A stretch of 64,000 nt of DNA from JAMHWF01 sp048500255 (GTDB lineage: Bacteria; Pseudomonadota; Gammaproteobacteria; Burkholderiales; Burkholderiaceae_C): assembly GCA_048500255.1 (NCBI GenBank), contig JASNYH010000003.1:372001-436000 (forward strand), given 5' to 3'. The position numbers and the translations under genes are program-made. This document shows positions 42,323 through 51,393 of this stretch, piece after piece. Each line of letters starts with the position of its first letter. The stretch's first letter is position 1. The notes below the pieces were generated by a model. That model saw only the letters and a program-made list of their open reading frames with translations. It had not been told where the DNA came from and did no database searches.

Positions 42323-44611
42323 TCACTTGACCTTCTTCGCGCCGTTCTGCTCGAGGAAGGTCTTGGCGCGCAGCCCGAGGTCGGCGGTCTTGACCTGGTA
42401 CTGCCAGACCTGCTCGGCCCAGAGGTTGGCCTGCTCCCAGTCCTTCTTGGCCGCGGCGGCCTCGTGCTTGGCCTTGGCTTCCTTGGTCTTGCCGAGCTGG
42501 TCGAAGGCGTCCTCGACCATCGCGACGACCTCGGGGAAGTCCTTGTAGTTGACGCTCGTGATGTAGGCCACCACCGAATCGATCACCGCCTGCGTGTCGA
42601 CGACCTTCTTGAGCGTCGCCTTGTAGTCGGCTTCGGTGTAGCTCTGCGCGGCGAGCGACGTCTTGGTCGGCTTCCAGCCCTTGGGCTTGACGAGCAGGTA
42701 GCCCTGCATCTCGAGGTGCAGCGCGCTGCAGAACTCGGTGCAGTAGTACGGGTAGACGCCTTCCTTGTCGGCCTTGAACTTGACCGACACCGTCTTGCCC
42801 GGCTCGACCGACGCGTGCACGTTGTAGGTCGACACGGTGAAGCCGTGCGTCTCGTCCTGCGCGCGCTCGAGGTTCGTCAGGTGCATCGTCACCTCGTCGC
42901 CCACGTCGACCTCGACGGTCTCGGGCGTGATGTGCGAGCGGATCAGCGTCGCATAGACGTCGACCTTGTTGCCCTTCTTGACGACGCGCTCCTCGCCCGC
43001 CTTCGTCGCGCCCGGGTGCGGCTTGTCGGTGCGGCTGTCGGTGCCGACCTTGTAGCGCACGGCGGGCTTGAGCTTGCTGGCCGCGATCGCCACGGCGTAG
43101 TGCGGCTCGCCCAGCGGCAGCGGCATGTCGTAGAGCAGCTGCATCTTGTCGTTGCTGATGTCGATGAGCTGGTGGTTCTGCGGGTGCAGCGGGCCGACCG
43201 GCACGAAGCGGTCGATCGCCAGCTTGTTGAGCGCCACGAGGTACTTGCCGCCGGGCTTCGTCGAGTCGCCCTCCATCGTCATCAGGTGCCCGATGTTGTA
43301 GTGCACGCTGATCTTGTCGACGACCTTGCCTTCGCAGAAGTTCCACTTGGCGACCTGCGAGTCGACGTACAGCGACGTGTAGGCCAGGCAGGGCTTGCTG
43401 TCGTACTGCGTGTGCAGCGGGCCCAGGCCCAGTGACACCTGCGTGTGCAGCGCCTCCTTCATCGCGATCACCGGGATGCCGTACGGGTCCTTCGACTCGA
43501 ACTTGCCCGCCTTGATCGCGGCCTGGATCTTCTCGAAGCTGTAGACCGACACGTGCGTGTCGAGCTTGCCGGCGACGATGATGTACTTGCCGTCGGGCGT
43601 CACGTCGACGCCGTGCGGGCTCTTCGGCTCGGGGATCAGGAACAGCACGCCTTCCTTGACGGCCGTGTCCATCGTCAGCACGTCGTGGCCGTTGATCTTC
43701 CTGGCCTTGCCGGCGGCGACCAGCTCGGCGGCCTTCTTCCAGTTGACGACGTGCAGGTAGTCGGTGTCCTTGGCCGAGCAGCCCGCTTCGTACGGCGGAC
43801 GGCCCTTCTCGATGCCGCCGACGTAGCGTTCCGAGCAGAAGCTGTTGGTGAAGGTCCAGCCGTCGGACGGGCCCTTGCCGAAGTCCGACAGGTCCTGCGA
43901 GTAGGGCGGCAGCTCGAGCGTGAAGCTCTTCTTCTCGTCGATGCGGCCTTCCTTGCGGTCGAACTTCCAGTAGGTGACGCCGCCGCGGTACTTTTCGTTG
44001 AACTCCTCGAGCGGATAGAACTTCCTGTTCTCGAGCGGCGCAGCGTACTGCGCGGCCTCGATGATGTAGTCGGTGTTCGGGCTGACGAAGGCGCCGCCGT
44101 GCTCCGACTTGAAGACCGGGTTGACGACGATCTGCTTGGTCTCGAAGTCGCGCAGGTCGATCACCGCCAGGCGGGGATTGGCCTTGTCGTTGATGAACAG
44201 GAACTGGCCGTCGTACTCGCCGTTGGTTTCGGAGATCGCCGGGTGGTGCGTGTCGCCCCAGGTGATGTCCTTGCCGTCGATGCGGCCCTGGCGCAGCACG
44301 GCGCGCGAGTTGTCGTCGTAGCCGTAGCCCTGCCATGGCTCGGGCGTGAAGACGCCGATGTACTTGAGGATGCGCATCGACGGCACGCCGTAGACGATCA
44401 CCTGGCCCGACTGGCCGCCCGAGCTGAACACGACGAACTCGTCGCGCTTGCCGGTGGGCACGTAGGTCTTGGCGGCCGCCAGCAGATCCTGCTGGCTGAG
44501 GCCGCGGTTCTTCATGACGTCCTGCAGCGTATCGGCCGACCAGGCGGTACTGCATGCCAGGCCGGCACCCGCGAGCACCAGCGCGCGCGAGACCTTCTTC
44601 AACTTCATCAT
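42323..44611 (-). CDS. nosZ: nitrous oxide reductase, clade II (atypical, Sec-exported)
   Basis: This 762-residue periplasmic copper enzyme reduces N2O to N2. It has a Sec signal (MMKLKKVSRALVLAGAG, 1-25) without twin arginines, the clade II hallmark. The CuZ histidines begin with TWGDTHHPAISE (His122/123). The CuA motif is Cys624, Cys628, His632 and Met635 (CTEFCSALHLEM). About 118 residues follow CuA as a helical extension without CXXCH, so it lacks the cytochrome c domain of Wolinella NosZ. The downstream nosB and nosGH and the absence of nosR confirm clade II. GAGGAGAGAG lies upstream. A second Met immediately follows the first. Confidence 0.96.
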   Translation of the reverse strand: MMKLKKVSRALVLAGAGLACSTAWSADTLQDVMKNRGLSQQDLLAAAKTYVPTGKRDEFVVFSSGGQSGQVIVYGVPSMRILKYIGVFTPEPWQGYGYDDNSRAVLRQGRIDGKDITWGDTHHPAISETNGEYDGQFLFINDKANPRLAVIDLRDFETKQIVVNPVFKSEHGGAFVSPNTDYIIEAAQYAAPLENRKFYPLEEFNEKYRGGVTYWKFDRKEGRIDEKKSFTLELPPYSQDLSDFGKGPSDGWTFTNSFCSERYVGGIEKGRPPYEAGCSAKDTDYLHVVNWKKAAELVAAGKARKINGHDVLTMDTAVKEGVLFLIPEPKSPHGVDVTPDGKYIIVAGKLDTHVSVYSFEKIQAAIKAGKFESKDPYGIPVIAMKEALHTQVSLGLGPLHTQYDSKPCLAYTSLYVDSQVAKWNFCEGKVVDKISVHYNIGHLMTMEGDSTKPGGKYLVALNKLAIDRFVPVGPLHPQNHQLIDISNDKMQLLYDMPLPLGEPHYAVAIAASKLKPAVRYKVGTDSRTDKPHPGATKAGEERVVKKGNKVDVYATLIRSHITPETVEVDVGDEVTMHLTNLERAQDETHGFTVSTYNVHASVEPGKTVSVKFKADKEGVYPYYCTEFCSALHLEMQGYLLVKPKGWKPTKTSLAAQSYTEADYKATLKKVVDTQAVIDSVVAYITSVNYKDFPEVVAMVEDAFDQLGKTKEAKAKHEAAAAKKDWEQANLWAEQVWQYQVKTADLGLRAKTFLEQNGAKKVK

Positions 44612-44733
44612 TCGGCTCTCTCCTCGTGGACGGGTACTGCTACACCACGACGAATCGGCCGGGCCCGTGAGGCGCGGGACTGCCGCCTGGGCGTGGAGTC
44701 GAGGAGATTCTGCGAAGGGGGGTCGAGCGCGGC

Positions 44734-44747
44734 TTGCGCTAGATCAT
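44734..44747. promoter_or_regulatory. DNR/FNR-type box upstream of nosZ
   Basis: TTGCGCTAGATCAT matches TTGAT-N4-ATCAA at 7 of 10 positions, centred about 130 bases before the nosZ ATG. Its TTGCGCT core is shared with the box at 18779. Confidence 0.4.
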
Positions 44748-44771
44748 GCGACGGGATCGTTCGACGTGTGA

Positions 44772-44830
44772 CTGTCGGATCGCCGACAGGTCGCGGCTGC
44801 CGTTCAGGTGGGACTGTCGGGCGGCCGACA
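44772..44830. repeat. two tandem TGTCGG-N4-CCGACA dyads
   Basis: CTGTCGG-ATCG-CCGACAG (44772-44789) and TGTCGG-GCGG-CCGACA (44815-44830) are near-identical palindromes with centres 42 bases apart, four helical turns. They lie just past the nirN stop and upstream of nosZ. They may be an operator pair or hairpins ending nirN mRNA; neither has a T-run after it. Confidence 0.55.
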
Positions 44831-44850
44831 AGTGGCGGTGCGCGAGCCGC

Positions 44851-46467
44851 TCAGTGCGACGTGCCTTCGCTGCGCGTCACCTTGTTCCACACGTTGTACT
44901 TGCCGACGGGCTTGCGCATCGGCAGGCGCTTGACTTCCTTGAAGGTCGTCGCGTCGTAGATGATCACCGCGCCGTCCGACTCCCACAGGCTGGCCAGCGC
45001 GTAGCGACCGTCGCGCGTGAACTCGATGTGCGCCAGCGTCCTGCCCGGCTCGGCGCGCACACTGGCCACCGGCTCGAGCGTGCGCTTGTCGATGATGGTC
45101 AGCGTGTCCTTGGCCGCCGGGCTCATCATCGAGTCGGTCCAGGCGTAGGGCGTGTTCTCGTGGCTGCGCATGAAGAAGCCGGGGCCGGGCACGGGGATCG
45201 TCTTCACCGGCTTCCACGTCTTCATGTCGATGACGTCGATCTGGCCGCCCTTGAGGTTCGGCCCGGCGACGACGCGCCGGCCGTTCCACAGGAACGTGAT
45301 GCCCGAGCCGAGGTGCGGCATGCCGGCGATCGGCAGGTCGGCGACCTTGCGCCGCACGTCGAGGTTGACGACCTGCGCCGTCGCGGCGCCGTCGCCGCCT
45401 CCGCGCGTGGCGCCGAGCACCTCGCTGTAGTCGGGCGAGAAGAAGAAGTCGTCGAGCGGCTGCTGCAGCTTCGAGCGGCGCACGCCGAAGGTGCCGGGCT
45501 TGGGAATGCCTTCGCCCATGCGGTAGTCGTGCACCAGGCCGTCGTAGATCGGCTCGGCCTTCGGGTCGTAGGAGATCTCCCAGATCTCGGGGATGTCCTT
45601 CATCGCGACGACGAAGCTCTTGCGCGGCGCGGCGTCGTAGACGGCCGAGACGCGCGAACTCGCCTTGCCGTCGGCCGTCGTCACGGCGTAGGTCCTGACG
45701 AGGTTCAGGTCGGCGTCGAACAGCGCCAGCGTGTGCGGCAGGTAGTTCGCCGCCATCACCCACTTGCCGTCGCCGCTGACGGCGACGTTGCGCATGTTCA
45801 GCCCCGCGCGCACCTCGGCGACGACGGCGAGGTTCCACAGGTCGTACTTCGTGATCCAGCCGTCGCGCGAGCCGAAGTAGACGAACCGGCCGTCGGGCGT
45901 GAACTTGGGGCCGCCGTGCAGCGCATAGCGGCTGGCGAAGCGGTGGATGACTTCGAACCGGTCGCCGTCGACGAGCGAGATGTGGTGGTCGCCGCCCTCG
46001 ACGACGACGAACAGGTTCATCGGGTCGGCTTTCCACACGGGCACGGCCGGCAGGTTGCGCGCGCCCGGCGTCTCTTCGCGCGACGCGCGGATGTCGGACT
46101 CGCTCCACGACGGCCGCGGCTCGACGGGCGTGTAGATCCAGCGTGCCAGCGCCGCGATGTCGTCGGCCGACAGCTCGGCGGCGAAGCCGTTCATCTGCGT
46201 CGCCGTGCGGCCGTGCGTGATCACCTTCAGCGCCTCGGCCGGGCGCAGGCGCTCCAGGCTCTCGGGCAGCAGCGCCGGGCCCATGCCGCCCAGGCGCTGC
46301 TCGCCGTGGCAGCTGGCGCAGTGCTGGCGGTAGAGCGCCGGCACGTCGGCGACGGCGCGCGGGGCGGCGGGCGCGGCCGACGCGGCGGGAGCGGGGGCCG
46401 GCGCCTGGGCGGCGACAGACGCGGCCGCCGCGGCGAAGGCGGCGGCGAGCAGGGCGCGTATCAGCAT
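44851..46467 (-). CDS. nirN: NirN, cytochrome c/d1-type protein of heme d1 synthesis
   Basis: The 538-residue exported protein has a signal peptide (1-21), an Ala/Pro linker, a cytochrome c domain with CASCHG (Cys50, Cys53, His54) and a d1-type beta-propeller similar to NirS. NirN is a dihydro-heme d1 dehydrogenase that completes d1 heme and delivers it to NirS. Features such as MNLFVVVEGGDHHISLVDGD and GPGFFMRSHENTPYAW are NirN/NirF-like rather than NirS-like. It is last in the nir operon. A 7-base overlap links it to nirJ. Confidence 0.88.
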   Translation of the reverse strand: MLIRALLAAAFAAAAASVAAQAPAPAPAASAAPAAPRAVADVPALYRQHCASCHGEQRLGGMGPALLPESLERLRPAEALKVITHGRTATQMNGFAAELSADDIAALARWIYTPVEPRPSWSESDIRASREETPGARNLPAVPVWKADPMNLFVVVEGGDHHISLVDGDRFEVIHRFASRYALHGGPKFTPDGRFVYFGSRDGWITKYDLWNLAVVAEVRAGLNMRNVAVSGDGKWVMAANYLPHTLALFDADLNLVRTYAVTTADGKASSRVSAVYDAAPRKSFVVAMKDIPEIWEISYDPKAEPIYDGLVHDYRMGEGIPKPGTFGVRRSKLQQPLDDFFFSPDYSEVLGATRGGGDGAATAQVVNLDVRRKVADLPIAGMPHLGSGITFLWNGRRVVAGPNLKGGQIDVIDMKTWKPVKTIPVPGPGFFMRSHENTPYAWTDSMMSPAAKDTLTIIDKRTLEPVASVRAEPGRTLAHIEFTRDGRYALASLWESDGAVIIYDATTFKEVKRLPMRKPVGKYNVWNKVTRSEGTSH

Positions 46468-47693
46468 GGCGCCACCGGGATGTGCTTGCGCTTCGCACCG
46501 CCGCGCAGCGGCGTCACGGTGACGCGCGGCGCCGTGGCGTCGACGCCGATCTCGGCGTCGTCGAGGTAGCAGCCGGGATCCTCGGCCCACGGGTCGTCCG
46601 TCACCTGCTGGGCGCGCACGCGCGTGTTGCCACCGCAGATCGCCAGGTGGACGCAGGCGCCGCAGCGCCCGCCGACCGGCCGCGGCTGCTGCTTCAGTCT
46701 CGCCATCAGCGGGTCGGAGGTGTCGTTCCAGATCTGCGAGAACGGCCGTTCGCGCACGCTGCCGAGGTCGTGGTGCCACCACATCGTGTCGGGATGGACG
46801 TGGCCGAGGTTGTCGATGTTGGCGACGTACAGCCCCGACGCATTGCCGCCCCAGGCCTCGAGGCGCGCGCGCAGCGCGTCGGCATGCTCGGGCAGCTCGC
46901 GACGCGCCCACTGCAGCAGGTAGACGCCGTCGGCGTCGTTGTTGCCGGTGACGAACTCGAGCGGCCGGCCGGTCTGTGCCGCGTCCCACGCCACGGCGAA
47001 CAGCCGGTCGAGCGCGTCGCGCGTGGCCTGGTGGTGGGCGTCGCGCGTGCGATGGATGTTGCCGCGGCCGGCGTAGTTGAGGTGCGAGAAGTAGAACTTG
47101 TCGATGCCCTCGTCGCGCATCGTCTGCAGCAGCGCGGGCAGGTCGGCCGCGTTCATGTCGGTCATCGTGTAGCGCAGGCCGATCTTGACGCCGCGATCGC
47201 GCAGCAGGCGCAGCGCGCCCATCGACGCCTCGTACGCGCCCTGCTTGCGGCGGAAGCGGTCGTGCGTCTCGCGCAGCCCGTCGATGCTGATGCCCACGTA
47301 GTCGAAGCGCTGCGCCGCGATGCGGTCGGCGAGCGCCGCGTCGATCAGCGTGCCGTTGGTCGACAGCGAGACGTGCAGGCCGGCCGCCTTGGCGTGCGCC
47401 GCGATGTCGAACAGGTCGGGGCGCAGCAGCGGCTCGCCGCCCGAGAGGATCAGCGCCGGCACGCGGAAGGCGCGCAGGTCGTCGATGACGGCGCGGCACT
47501 CGTCGGTCGAGAGCTCGCCCGGATAGGCGTGGTCGGCCGACAGCGCGTAGCAGTGCTTGCACGTGAGGTTGCAGCGCCGCGTCAGGTTCCAGATGACGAC
47601 GGGGCCGGGCGGCTTGCGGTGCGCGATCGCGGGGTAGCGGCCGTCGCGCCGGGCGGCGGCGAGTTCGCGCATGTACTGCGAGATGCGGAACAT
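46461..47693 (-). CDS. nirJ: NirJ, radical SAM enzyme of heme d1 synthesis
   Basis: The 410-residue enzyme has the radical SAM cluster CNLTCKHCY (Cys41, Cys45, Cys48) and a C-terminal SPASM/auxiliary cluster region (GGRCGACVHLAICGGNTRVRA). NirJ introduces the two oxo groups by removing propionates from didecarboxysiroheme. Conserved LILSGGEPLLRPDLF and GISIDGL segments are present. It lies between nirH and nirN. Confidence 0.95.
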   Translation of the reverse strand: MFRISQYMRELAAARRDGRYPAIAHRKPPGPVVIWNLTRRCNLTCKHCYALSADHAYPGELSTDECRAVIDDLRAFRVPALILSGGEPLLRPDLFDIAAHAKAAGLHVSLSTNGTLIDAALADRIAAQRFDYVGISIDGLRETHDRFRRKQGAYEASMGALRLLRDRGVKIGLRYTMTDMNAADLPALLQTMRDEGIDKFYFSHLNYAGRGNIHRTRDAHHQATRDALDRLFAVAWDAAQTGRPLEFVTGNNDADGVYLLQWARRELPEHADALRARLEAWGGNASGLYVANIDNLGHVHPDTMWWHHDLGSVRERPFSQIWNDTSDPLMARLKQQPRPVGGRCGACVHLAICGGNTRVRAQQVTDDPWAEDPGCYLDDAEIGVDATAPRVTVTPLRGGAKRKHIPVAPC

Positions 47694-47718
47694 GATCGGT
47701 CCCGGTTGGGGGCTCCGC

Positions 47719-48201
47719 TCAGGGCGGCAAGCGCAGCCCCGTTTTCTTGAGGATGCGGCTGCTGTAGAGGATATCGTGTCCGCGGCAGGCCTCGGCGAGC
47801 AGGCACTGGATCTGCACCGCGGCGCGCTCGACCTCGACGCGGCTGTGGCCGTGCACCATGGCGAACAGGTTGTAGGGCCAGTCGGGCAGCGCGCGCGGGC
47901 GGCGGTAGCAGTGCGACACGAACTCGAGCGCACCGATCTTCTCGCCGAGCACGTCGACGCGCGCGTCGTCGACGTCCCACACCGTCATGCCGTTGGCGAC
48001 GTAGCCGAGGCGGTAGTGGTTGGGCACGGCGCCGATGCGCCGCACCAGCCCCTCGCGCAGCATGCCGGCGAGGCGCTCGCGCACGGCGTCGCCGCCGACG
48101 CCGAGCTTCGCGCCGACGGCGTCGTAGGGCCGCTCGACGAGCGGCAGGCCGGCCTGCGTGGCCTCGATCAGGCGGCGGTCGAAGTCCGACAGCGTGGTCA
48201 T
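47719..48201 (-). CDS. nirH: NirH, Lrp/AsnC-type siroheme decarboxylase subunit
   Basis: This 160-residue protein begins with an AsnC/Lrp winged-helix part (SDFDRRLIEATQAGLPLVERPYDAVG) and ends with an Asn/Lrp ligand-type domain (CYRRPRALPDWPYNLFAMVHG). NirD, L, G and H together decarboxylate siroheme to didecarboxysiroheme. The C-terminal SSRILKKTGLRLPP is a typical NirH ending. The ATG overlaps the nirG stop as ATGA. Confidence 0.9.
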   Translation of the reverse strand: MTTLSDFDRRLIEATQAGLPLVERPYDAVGAKLGVGGDAVRERLAGMLREGLVRRIGAVPNHYRLGYVANGMTVWDVDDARVDVLGEKIGALEFVSHCYRRPRALPDWPYNLFAMVHGHSRVEVERAAVQIQCLLAEACRGHDILYSSRILKKTGLRLPP

Positions 48202-48683
48202 ACCGGCAGCTTCAGCTCGACGAAGAATTCGCGCTCCTTCGGGAACGCATAGACGCGCAGCCCGGTCGCCTGCTCGATGCGCCGCGCGGCGTCGCTCGCC
48301 TCGGCGGGCGACGCGCAGGCGAGCACGAACCACATGTTGAAGCGGTGCTCGCGGCGATAGTTGTGCGCCACCTCGGGCAGCGTGTTGACGAGCGCGGCGA
48401 CTTCGTCGAAGCGCTCCTCGGGCACCTGCAGCGCGGCCAGCACGAACTGGCCGCCGGCGCGCTCGATCTGGAACAGCGGTCCGAAGCGCGACAGCAGGCT
48501 GTCGTCGAGCATGCGGCGCAAGCGCGCGATGACTTCGCGCTCGGTCAGGCCGAGCTCCTGCGCCACCTCGGCGAACGGCCGCTCGACGAGCGGAAAGTCG
48601 CCGTGCAGCCGGTGGATCAGCAGCGCGTCCGTCGGATCGAGCTGGGCCGCGGCGGTCGATCGACCCGGGGCGACGCCGCTCAT
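48198..48683 (-). CDS. nirG: NirG, Lrp/AsnC-type siroheme decarboxylase subunit
   Basis: The 161-residue protein has the winged-helix start LDPTDALLIHRLHGDFPLVERPFAEVAQELG and the domain FNMWFVLACASPAEA. NirG is recognised by EFFVELKLPV at the C-terminus. Together with NirDL and NirH it forms the siroheme decarboxylase. It overlaps both neighbours by four bases (ATGA). Confidence 0.9.
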   Translation of the reverse strand: MSGVAPGRSTAAAQLDPTDALLIHRLHGDFPLVERPFAEVAQELGLTEREVIARLRRMLDDSLLSRFGPLFQIERAGGQFVLAALQVPEERFDEVAALVNTLPEVAHNYRREHRFNMWFVLACASPAEASDAARRIEQATGLRVYAFPKEREFFVELKLPV

Positions 48684-49759
48684 GATCGGGGCCCCTCGCG
48701 GCCCGCGGCGGTGCGGCGCTCGGCACGCGGCACGGCCAGATCGGCGGCTTCGCCGCTCGCGAAGTAGCGACCGCCCGTCTGCTTGTAGCGCCGCGTGCTG
48801 AACAGCACTTCGCGCGGCACGCCGGCGAGGCCGGCGGCGCGCGTGGCGGCGTCGATCTGGCGGCGCACGCCGTCGCGCTCGCGGCCGTGCACCATGCAAT
48901 AGAGCGTATAGGGCCAGCCGGGCGCCGGGTCGCGGCGATAGCACAGCGTGACGCCGGGCTGCGCGGCGAGGCGGGCGCCGGCGGCGTCGATCTCGGCGGC
49001 CGGCACGTCGAACACCGTCATCGCATTGGCGGCGATGCCGTACTCGTGGTGGCGCAGCACGACGCCGAGCCGGCGCAGCGTGCCGCGCTCGCACCAGCCG
49101 GCGAGCGCGGCGATGACTTCGTCCTCGGCCATGCCGAGCGGCGAGCCGAGCGCGGCATAGGGCCGCTCGACGAGCGGCAGGCCGCGCTGCTCGAGCTGCG
49201 CGGCGAGCGCTCGCTGCGACGCCGGCACGGGCGGCGCCACGTCGGCGAGCGCGGCGTTGCCGTTGCCGACGTGCGCGGCGGCCGACGGGTCGTCGACGTC
49301 GAAGCCGAGGTCGATGCGGTAGGCGCGGCGCATCGGCAGGCGCAGCACGGGCGCCGCGGCGGCGGCCTCGATGCGCAGCAGCGCGGCGTCGAGCGCGTCG
49401 TCGTCGGCCGCGGTGGCGACGAACCACAGGTTGAGCCGGTGCTCGCGCGCATAGTTGTGGTTGACGCCGTGCTCAGCGTTGACGATCGCCGCCACGGCGT
49501 CGAGTCGCTCGGGCGCGACCTGCATCGCGCACAGCGTCGACGCGCCACCGGCGCCCACGCCGAAGACGGCGCCGACGCGGCTGACGGCGCCGCTGGCCAG
49601 CCCCTCGCGCAGCGCGGCGCGCACTTCGGCGCCGCTCAGGCCGTGCGCGGCACCGAGCGCGTCCCAGGGCCGCGGCACGAGCGGCAGCTCGCGCTGCCAG
49701 CGGTTGAACAGCGCCAGCGGCGGCGGGGCCGGCGAGATGGCGGTAGCGATCGCGTTCAT
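48680..49759 (-). CDS. nirDL: NirDL fusion, siroheme decarboxylase
   Basis: The 359-residue protein holds two AsnC/Lrp-like units. NirD-like residues 1-155 include LPLVPRPWDALGAAHGLSG and the HNYAREHRLNLWFVATA motif. NirL-like residues 175-340 include LPLVERPYAALGSPLGMAED and CYRRDPAPGWPYTLYCMVHG. Natural NirDL fusions are known in several denitrifiers. An Ala/Asp-rich linker joins them. It is five bases after nirF. Confidence 0.9.
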   Translation of the reverse strand: MNAIATAISPAPPPLALFNRWQRELPLVPRPWDALGAAHGLSGAEVRAALREGLASGAVSRVGAVFGVGAGGASTLCAMQVAPERLDAVAAIVNAEHGVNHNYAREHRLNLWFVATAADDDALDAALLRIEAAAAAPVLRLPMRRAYRIDLGFDVDDPSAAAHVGNGNAALADVAPPVPASQRALAAQLEQRGLPLVERPYAALGSPLGMAEDEVIAALAGWCERGTLRRLGVVLRHHEYGIAANAMTVFDVPAAEIDAAGARLAAQPGVTLCYRRDPAPGWPYTLYCMVHGRERDGVRRQIDAATRAAGLAGVPREVLFSTRRYKQTGGRYFASGEAADLAVPRAERRTAAGREGPRS

Positions 49760-49764
49760 CGGCG

Positions 49765-51003
49765 TCACAGTCCGACGCGCCCGGCGCGGCTGGCGAAGAA
49801 GATGCCGCTGGGCGCCTCGATGGGCAGCACGGCCAGCGTCTCGTAGCTCGCGGTGTCGATCACGCTGACGCGGTTGGCGTCGCGCGACGAGATCCACACC
49901 GCCTCGCCGCGCGGCGTGAACTCCATGTGCAGCACGGCGGCGCCCGGCTCGAGCGTCTTGACGACGCGCCGCGACGGCGTGTCGATGACCTGCACGCGGT
50001 GATAGTCGGGCACGGCGAAGTTGACCCACACCTGGCGTCCGTCGGGCTGCGCCATCACGAACACCGGCTGGCCGGCGACGGGAATGCGCGCCACCTCGCG
50101 CCAGCTCTCGGTGTCGACGACGAGCACCTCGTGGCGCCCGATGGCCGGCAGGTAGGCGTGCCGGCCGGCGACGGCCCAGCCGCGCAGGTGCGGCATCTTG
50201 AACACGGGCAGCGGCTGCTCGCCGCGGCCGTAGCCGGCGAGGATGCGGCGCACGCGCGGCTCGCGCTCCCACAGGTCGATCATTGCCAGCCCGTCCTCGC
50301 CGAACAGGCCCGCGATGTAGTGGCGGCCGTCGGGCGTGACGAGGGCGTCGTAGGGCTGGCGGCCGATCTTCTCGTGGCGCGTGATGCGCGGCGGCGCGCC
50401 GGGCTTGGAGAGGTCGGCGATCCAGATCTGGTCGGCGTCGAACAGCGAATAGACGAAGCGTCGCCCCGGCAGGTCGGCCAGGCCGACGACGCGCGAGCGC
50501 TGCGTGGGCTGGCCCGGCACCTCGTAGGTGGCGGGGATGTCGGCGACGAGCTCGAGCGTGCGCGCGTCGAACACCTTGACGCCGCCGGGCTGGTAGTTCT
50601 GCGCCGCGACCAGCGTGCCGTCGGCCGAGATGGCGCCGCCGATGCTGTTGCCGGCCTGCATGACGCGCTGCTCGATGCGCCGCGTCAGCAGGTTCACGCG
50701 CGTGAGCGCGCCGTCGCGGCCGAACACGAAGGCGCGCGCACCGTCGCGCGCATAGACCACCGAGGCGTGCGACAGGTCGCCCAGCCCCTCGATGGTGCCG
50801 AGTGCCGACTTGCTGCTCGTGTTGACGACGGTCAGCGTGCCGGTGGCGCGACCGATGACGAGGCCGAGGTCGCCGGTGCCGACGACGGCGGGGGTGTTCG
50901 GGGTTGCCGCCGGCGGGGCGCCCGTGGCACAGCCGGCAGCGAGGGGAACGGCGAGGGCGGACGCGGCGAGCCGCAGCGCGCCGCGCCGGGAGATCGGATT
51001 CAT
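49765..51003 (-). CDS. nirF: NirF, lipoprotein of heme d1 synthesis
   Basis: This 412-residue beta-propeller protein resembles the d1 domain of NirS but has no heme c site. The signal peptide with lipobox VPLAAGC (Cys25) after a Tat-like SRRGALRLAA marks it as a periplasmic lipoprotein. NirF acts late in d1 heme formation with NirC and NirN. The segments RQPYDALVTPDGRHYIAGLFGEDG and VFKMPHLRGWAV are typical. ATGA overlap with nirC. Confidence 0.93.
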   Translation of the reverse strand: MNPISRRGALRLAASALAVPLAAGCATGAPPAATPNTPAVVGTGDLGLVIGRATGTLTVVNTSSKSALGTIEGLGDLSHASVVYARDGARAFVFGRDGALTRVNLLTRRIEQRVMQAGNSIGGAISADGTLVAAQNYQPGGVKVFDARTLELVADIPATYEVPGQPTQRSRVVGLADLPGRRFVYSLFDADQIWIADLSKPGAPPRITRHEKIGRQPYDALVTPDGRHYIAGLFGEDGLAMIDLWEREPRVRRILAGYGRGEQPLPVFKMPHLRGWAVAGRHAYLPAIGRHEVLVVDTESWREVARIPVAGQPVFVMAQPDGRQVWVNFAVPDYHRVQVIDTPSRRVVKTLEPGAAVLHMEFTPRGEAVWISSRDANRVSVIDTASYETLAVLPIEAPSGIFFASRAGRVGL

Positions 51004-51389
51004 CGCGCGACCTTCGCTTCCTCCGGGAAGCCGGCGGCGAGCTGCTGCGCGATCCACAGCGCATCGGCCTCGCTGATCATCGTCTTCCAGCCGGGCATCG
51101 GCGTGCCGGGCCGGCCGTGATAGATCGTCGCCACCATCGAATCGAGCGGGCGCTCGGCCATGGCTTCGCGCGTGAGCGCCGGCCCGAGGCCGCCGGTCAG
51201 GCGCATGCCGTGGCACGAGCCGCAGTCCTGACGCACGATGCGCACCAGCGCCTGGCGGCGCGCGCCGTCGGGCGGCGGCGACGCAGCGGCGCCGGCGGCA
51301 TCGGCCGCCTGCTGCGCGTGCGCCGCCGCCGCGCCGCCGAGGAGGGCGGCGGCGACGATCGACGGCAACGACACGCGCTTTCTCTTCAC
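51000..51389 (-). CDS. nirC: NirC, small periplasmic cytochrome c
   Basis: The 129-residue exported cytochrome c (signal about 1-26) has one heme site CGSCHGMRLTGGLGPAL and Met ligand region GTPMPGWK. NirC is a possible electron acceptor in the NirN/NirF steps of d1 synthesis or a donor to NirS. It follows nirS copy 2 by four bases. Confidence 0.9.
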   Translation of the reverse strand: MKRKRVSLPSIVAAALLGGAAAAHAQQAADAAGAAASPPPDGARRQALVRIVRQDCGSCHGMRLTGGLGPALTREAMAERPLDSMVATIYHGRPGTPMPGWKTMISEADALWIAQQLAAGFPEEAKVAR

Positions 51390-51393
51390 GGCA

